Part shown: in pieces, positions 62,057-64,000 of the stretch
Layout: each line of letters opens with the position of its first letter
Numbering within the stretch: the first letter of the stretch is position 1
Origin: Puniceibacterium sp. IMCC21224
Lineage (GTDB): Bacteria; Pseudomonadota; Alphaproteobacteria; Rhodobacterales; Rhodobacteraceae
Assembly (NCBI RefSeq): GCF_001038505.1
Contig: NZ_LDPY01000001.1
Location: 2,480,001 to 2,544,000 of the forward strand
DNA: 64,000 nucleotides
Direction: 5' to 3'
The notes under the pieces: model-generated
The model's input: only the letters and a program-made list of their open reading frames with translations
What the model was told of the DNA's origin: nothing
The model's database searches: none
Position numbers and translations under genes: made by a program

Positions 62057-64000
62057 GGGCGCACCCGCAACGCGTTCAGCAGCACCGAAATCGAAGAGGC
62101 TGACATCGCGATTGCCGCCATCAGCGGCGTGGCGATCCCCGCCAGCGCCAGAGGCACCGCCACCATGTTATAGACTGCGGCGATACCGAAATTTTCGACC
62201 GAGCGCGCCCGCGCCTTGCGTGCGACCCGCAGCAGCACTGGCAATTCGGCCAGTCCATGACTCAGCAGCACGACATCTGACGCCACCCGCGCCAGATCGG
62301 TGGCAGACCCCGGCGACACCGAGGCCCAGGCCGATGCCAGCGCCGCCGCATCGTTCAACCCGTCGCCAACCATCAGCACCTTGCGCCCGTCCCGCGCCAG
62401 CGCCTCAAGGCCCGCGACCTTTTCAGCGGGCGACATGCCGGCGCGGACCGCTTGTATGCGCAGGGCGTCCGCCACCGGGGCAACCGCGTCGGGTGTGTCG
62501 CCCGAAAACAGATGCAGGTCGATCCCCGCCGCTTGCAAAGCAGCCACCGTGTCCGCAGCGCCTTCACGCAGGTTGCTGTCCAACGTTAGATACCAGGCGC
62601 CGCTGGGCGTGGTCAGCCAGACACCCGGCCCCGTGCCCGACGTCGTGCCCGACGCCTGCGCGGTCCAGACCGCTGATCCGAGCCGAACCTGGCCCGCATC
62701 TGTCTCTGCACCCAGACCGAGTCCCGGATATTCTGTCAGGTTCCGCAGGGCAGCAGGCGCAACATCCCGTGCCCGCAGACCCTGGGCCACCGCACGTGCC
62801 ACCGGATGCGTTGACCCCTCAGCCAGCGCCAGCGCAATCTGCGCGGCAGACGCAGGCAGTTGCCCGACATCCAGTCGCAACACTCCGTCGGTCAAGGTGC
62901 CGGTCTTGTCGAACACCACCGTATCAATCCCGGCAAGCCGTTCCAGCGCGGTGCCATTCTTGACCAGCACCCCGCGCCGGAACAATACGCCTGCCGCCGC
63001 CGTAGATACCGCTGGCACAGCCAGACCCAGCGCACAGGGACAGGTGATGATCAACACCGCAACCGCAACCCCCAGCGCATGGCGCATGTCCCCGGTCAGC
63101 ATCATCCAGCCGACAAAACCCGCCAGCGCCAGCAGATGCACCAGCGGCGCATAGATCTGCGCCGCCCGATCGGCCAATGCGGTGTAACGGTTGCGCGCGG
63201 ATTCCGCAGCGTCAATCATCGAGGCCATGCGGCGCAGCGTGCTGTCTTCTCCGACAGCCGTGACACCCAGCGTCAGCGCGCCAGCGCCGTTCAGCGCCCC
63301 CGCAGGCAGGGAATCCCCCGGAACGCAGGGCATCGGCAGGCTTTCGCCCGTCAGCATCGAATGATCAACGTCGCTGCGCCCCTCTTGTACCAAACCATCT
63401 ACCGGGACGCGCGCGCCGGGCAACACGGCGATCCTGTCACCGACCGCAATCTCGGCCAGCGCAACGGTTTCGCGTGCCGCGCCGATCAGACGGATCACCC
63501 GCGGCACCTCAAGCGCTGTCAGGCGCGCGGCCGCGGATTGCGCCGCACTTCGGCTGCGCTGATCAAGCCAGCGCCCCGCCAGTAGAAAAAAGGTCAGCGA
63601 CAGCGCCGCATCGAACCAGGCATCTGCGCCACCCATCATCGTCTCATATAACGACATCGCCACAGCCAGCAGAATCGCCAGCGAAATCGGTACATCCATA
63701 TTCAACCGCCGCGCCGACAGCGCCGCCCAGGCATTGGCAAAGAACGGCTGCGCGCAAAATGCCACCGCCGGCAACGCAATCGCCGCCGAAATCCAGTGGA
63801 ACATTCCCCGCGTCGCATCGGTCGCTCCGGACCAGACCGCAACTGACAGCAGCATGACGTTCATCATGGCAAATCCTGCGACAGCCACCCGCATCAACAA
63901 TGCCCGCGCCGCCCGGTCCTGGGGCCCGCCCAGTGTTGCCGTGTCCAGCGGCAGCGCCGCGATCCCCAGCCCGGCCAGATGATCGACCAACCCCTCAACC
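62053..64000 (-). CDS. ccoI: Copper-transporting P-type ATPase CcoI/FixI, 3' part
   Basis: P1B-type ATPase needed for copper delivery to cbb3 oxidase; the gene continues past the right edge (the reading frame is open through 64000), so the N-terminal metal-binding domain is outside. Seen: the CPC ion-path motif in IITCPCALGLAVPAVSTAAAG, the phosphorylation Asp in VVFDKTGTLTDGV, and the hinge MLMVGDGLNDAAALASA; TMs include VAVWSGATDATRGMFHWISAA-region segments. The SEHP-like motif reads STHPVARAV. ccoS follows directly, overlapping by four bases. Confidence 0.93.
   Translation of the reverse strand, partial: VEGLVDHLAGLGIAALPLDTATLGGPQDRAARALLMRVAVAGFAMMNVMLLSVAVWSGATDATRGMFHWISAAIALPAVAFCAQPFFANAWAALSARRLNMDVPISLAILLAVAMSLYETMMGGADAWFDAALSLTFFLLAGRWLDQRSRSAAQSAAARLTALEVPRVIRLIGAARETVALAEIAVGDRIAVLPGARVPVDGLVQEGRSDVDHSMLTGESLPMPCVPGDSLPAGALNGAGALTLGVTAVGEDSTLRRMASMIDAAESARNRYTALADRAAQIYAPLVHLLALAGFVGWMMLTGDMRHALGVAVAVLIITCPCALGLAVPAVSTAAAGVLFRRGVLVKNGTALERLAGIDTVVFDKTGTLTDGVLRLDVGQLPASAAQIALALAEGSTHPVARAVAQGLRARDVAPAALRNLTEYPGLGLGAETDAGQVRLGSAVWTAQASGTTSGTGPGVWLTTPSGAWYLTLDSNLREGAADTVAALQAAGIDLHLFSGDTPDAVAPVADALRIQAVRAGMSPAEKVAGLEALARDGRKVLMVGDGLNDAAALASAWASVSPGSATDLARVASDVVLLSHGLAELPVLLRVARKARARSVENFGIAAVYNMVAVPLALAGIATPLMAAIAMSASSISVLLNALRVRP

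Overview
The window reads as a chromosomal segment of a marine alphaproteobacterium of the Rhodobacterales/Roseobacter type. This is inferred from gene content: a C4-pathway 5-aminolevulinate synthase, CcoI/CcoS for cbb3 oxidase, a TakP-like TRAP transporter, aspartate/glutamate leucyltransferase, DUF2852 and DUF882 proteins, and release factor 2 without the programmed frameshift. GC content is high and coding is dense on both strands. I see no insertion sequence, prophage, CRISPR array or rRNA operon.

Layout. 1-7 kb: start of a class II DAHP synthase, a GlxA-type AraC regulator and a five-gene Liv-type ABC importer. 7-12.4 kb: a methionine aminopeptidase, then a LuxR response regulator, a FIST-domain sensor and a hybrid histidine kinase. 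This trio resembles the NosP/NahK nitric-oxide signalling modules. 12.7-17.9 kb: a minus-strand envelope block (FabF-like synthase, dedicated acyl carrier protein, LpxD-like acyltransferase, L,D-transpeptidase) facing a Tat-exported DUF882 peptidase. 18-25.4 kb: two tandem tRNA-Asp genes, pirin, an ABC-F ATPase, glnE and a YbaK-like protein. 25.5-28.4 kb: small plus-strand genes (DUF2852, RDD, leucyltransferase, VOC, cupin). 28.7-35.6 kb: a TRAP transporter with unusually long permeases, divergent from a Cache-domain kinase and its regulator.

35.6-38.4 kb carries ilvB and ilvN behind a complete-looking transcription attenuator: promoter, a 20-codon leader peptide with a Leu-Val-Val-Ile-Val run, a competing stem and a U-tailed terminator. 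A double-hairpin repeat lies between ilvB and ilvN. 38.5-40 kb has a small conserved-looking gene and an HTH regulator flanking an 18-bp perfect palindrome. 40-45.2 kb is an amidase, PBP1A, prfB block.

45.4-49.7 kb is the most distinctive accessory region. It holds three tandem RTX calcium-binding proteins and one decayed copy, all sharing an N-terminal module that I do not recognise. The first and third copies carry the same promoter architecture, with a TTTCAA-N-TTGAAA palindrome at a fixed distance. No type I secretion genes are present in the window. 49.8-64 kb is mostly housekeeping: aminotransferase, M48 protease, DsbA-like protein, ispG, RodZ-like protein, hemA, redoxin, M20 peptidase, a glycosyltransferase, a P-loop sulfotransferase-like protein, and ccoS/ccoI running off the end.

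Functions come from reading motifs by eye; no database search was possible. Start codons were chosen from visible ribosome-binding sites and family N-termini.
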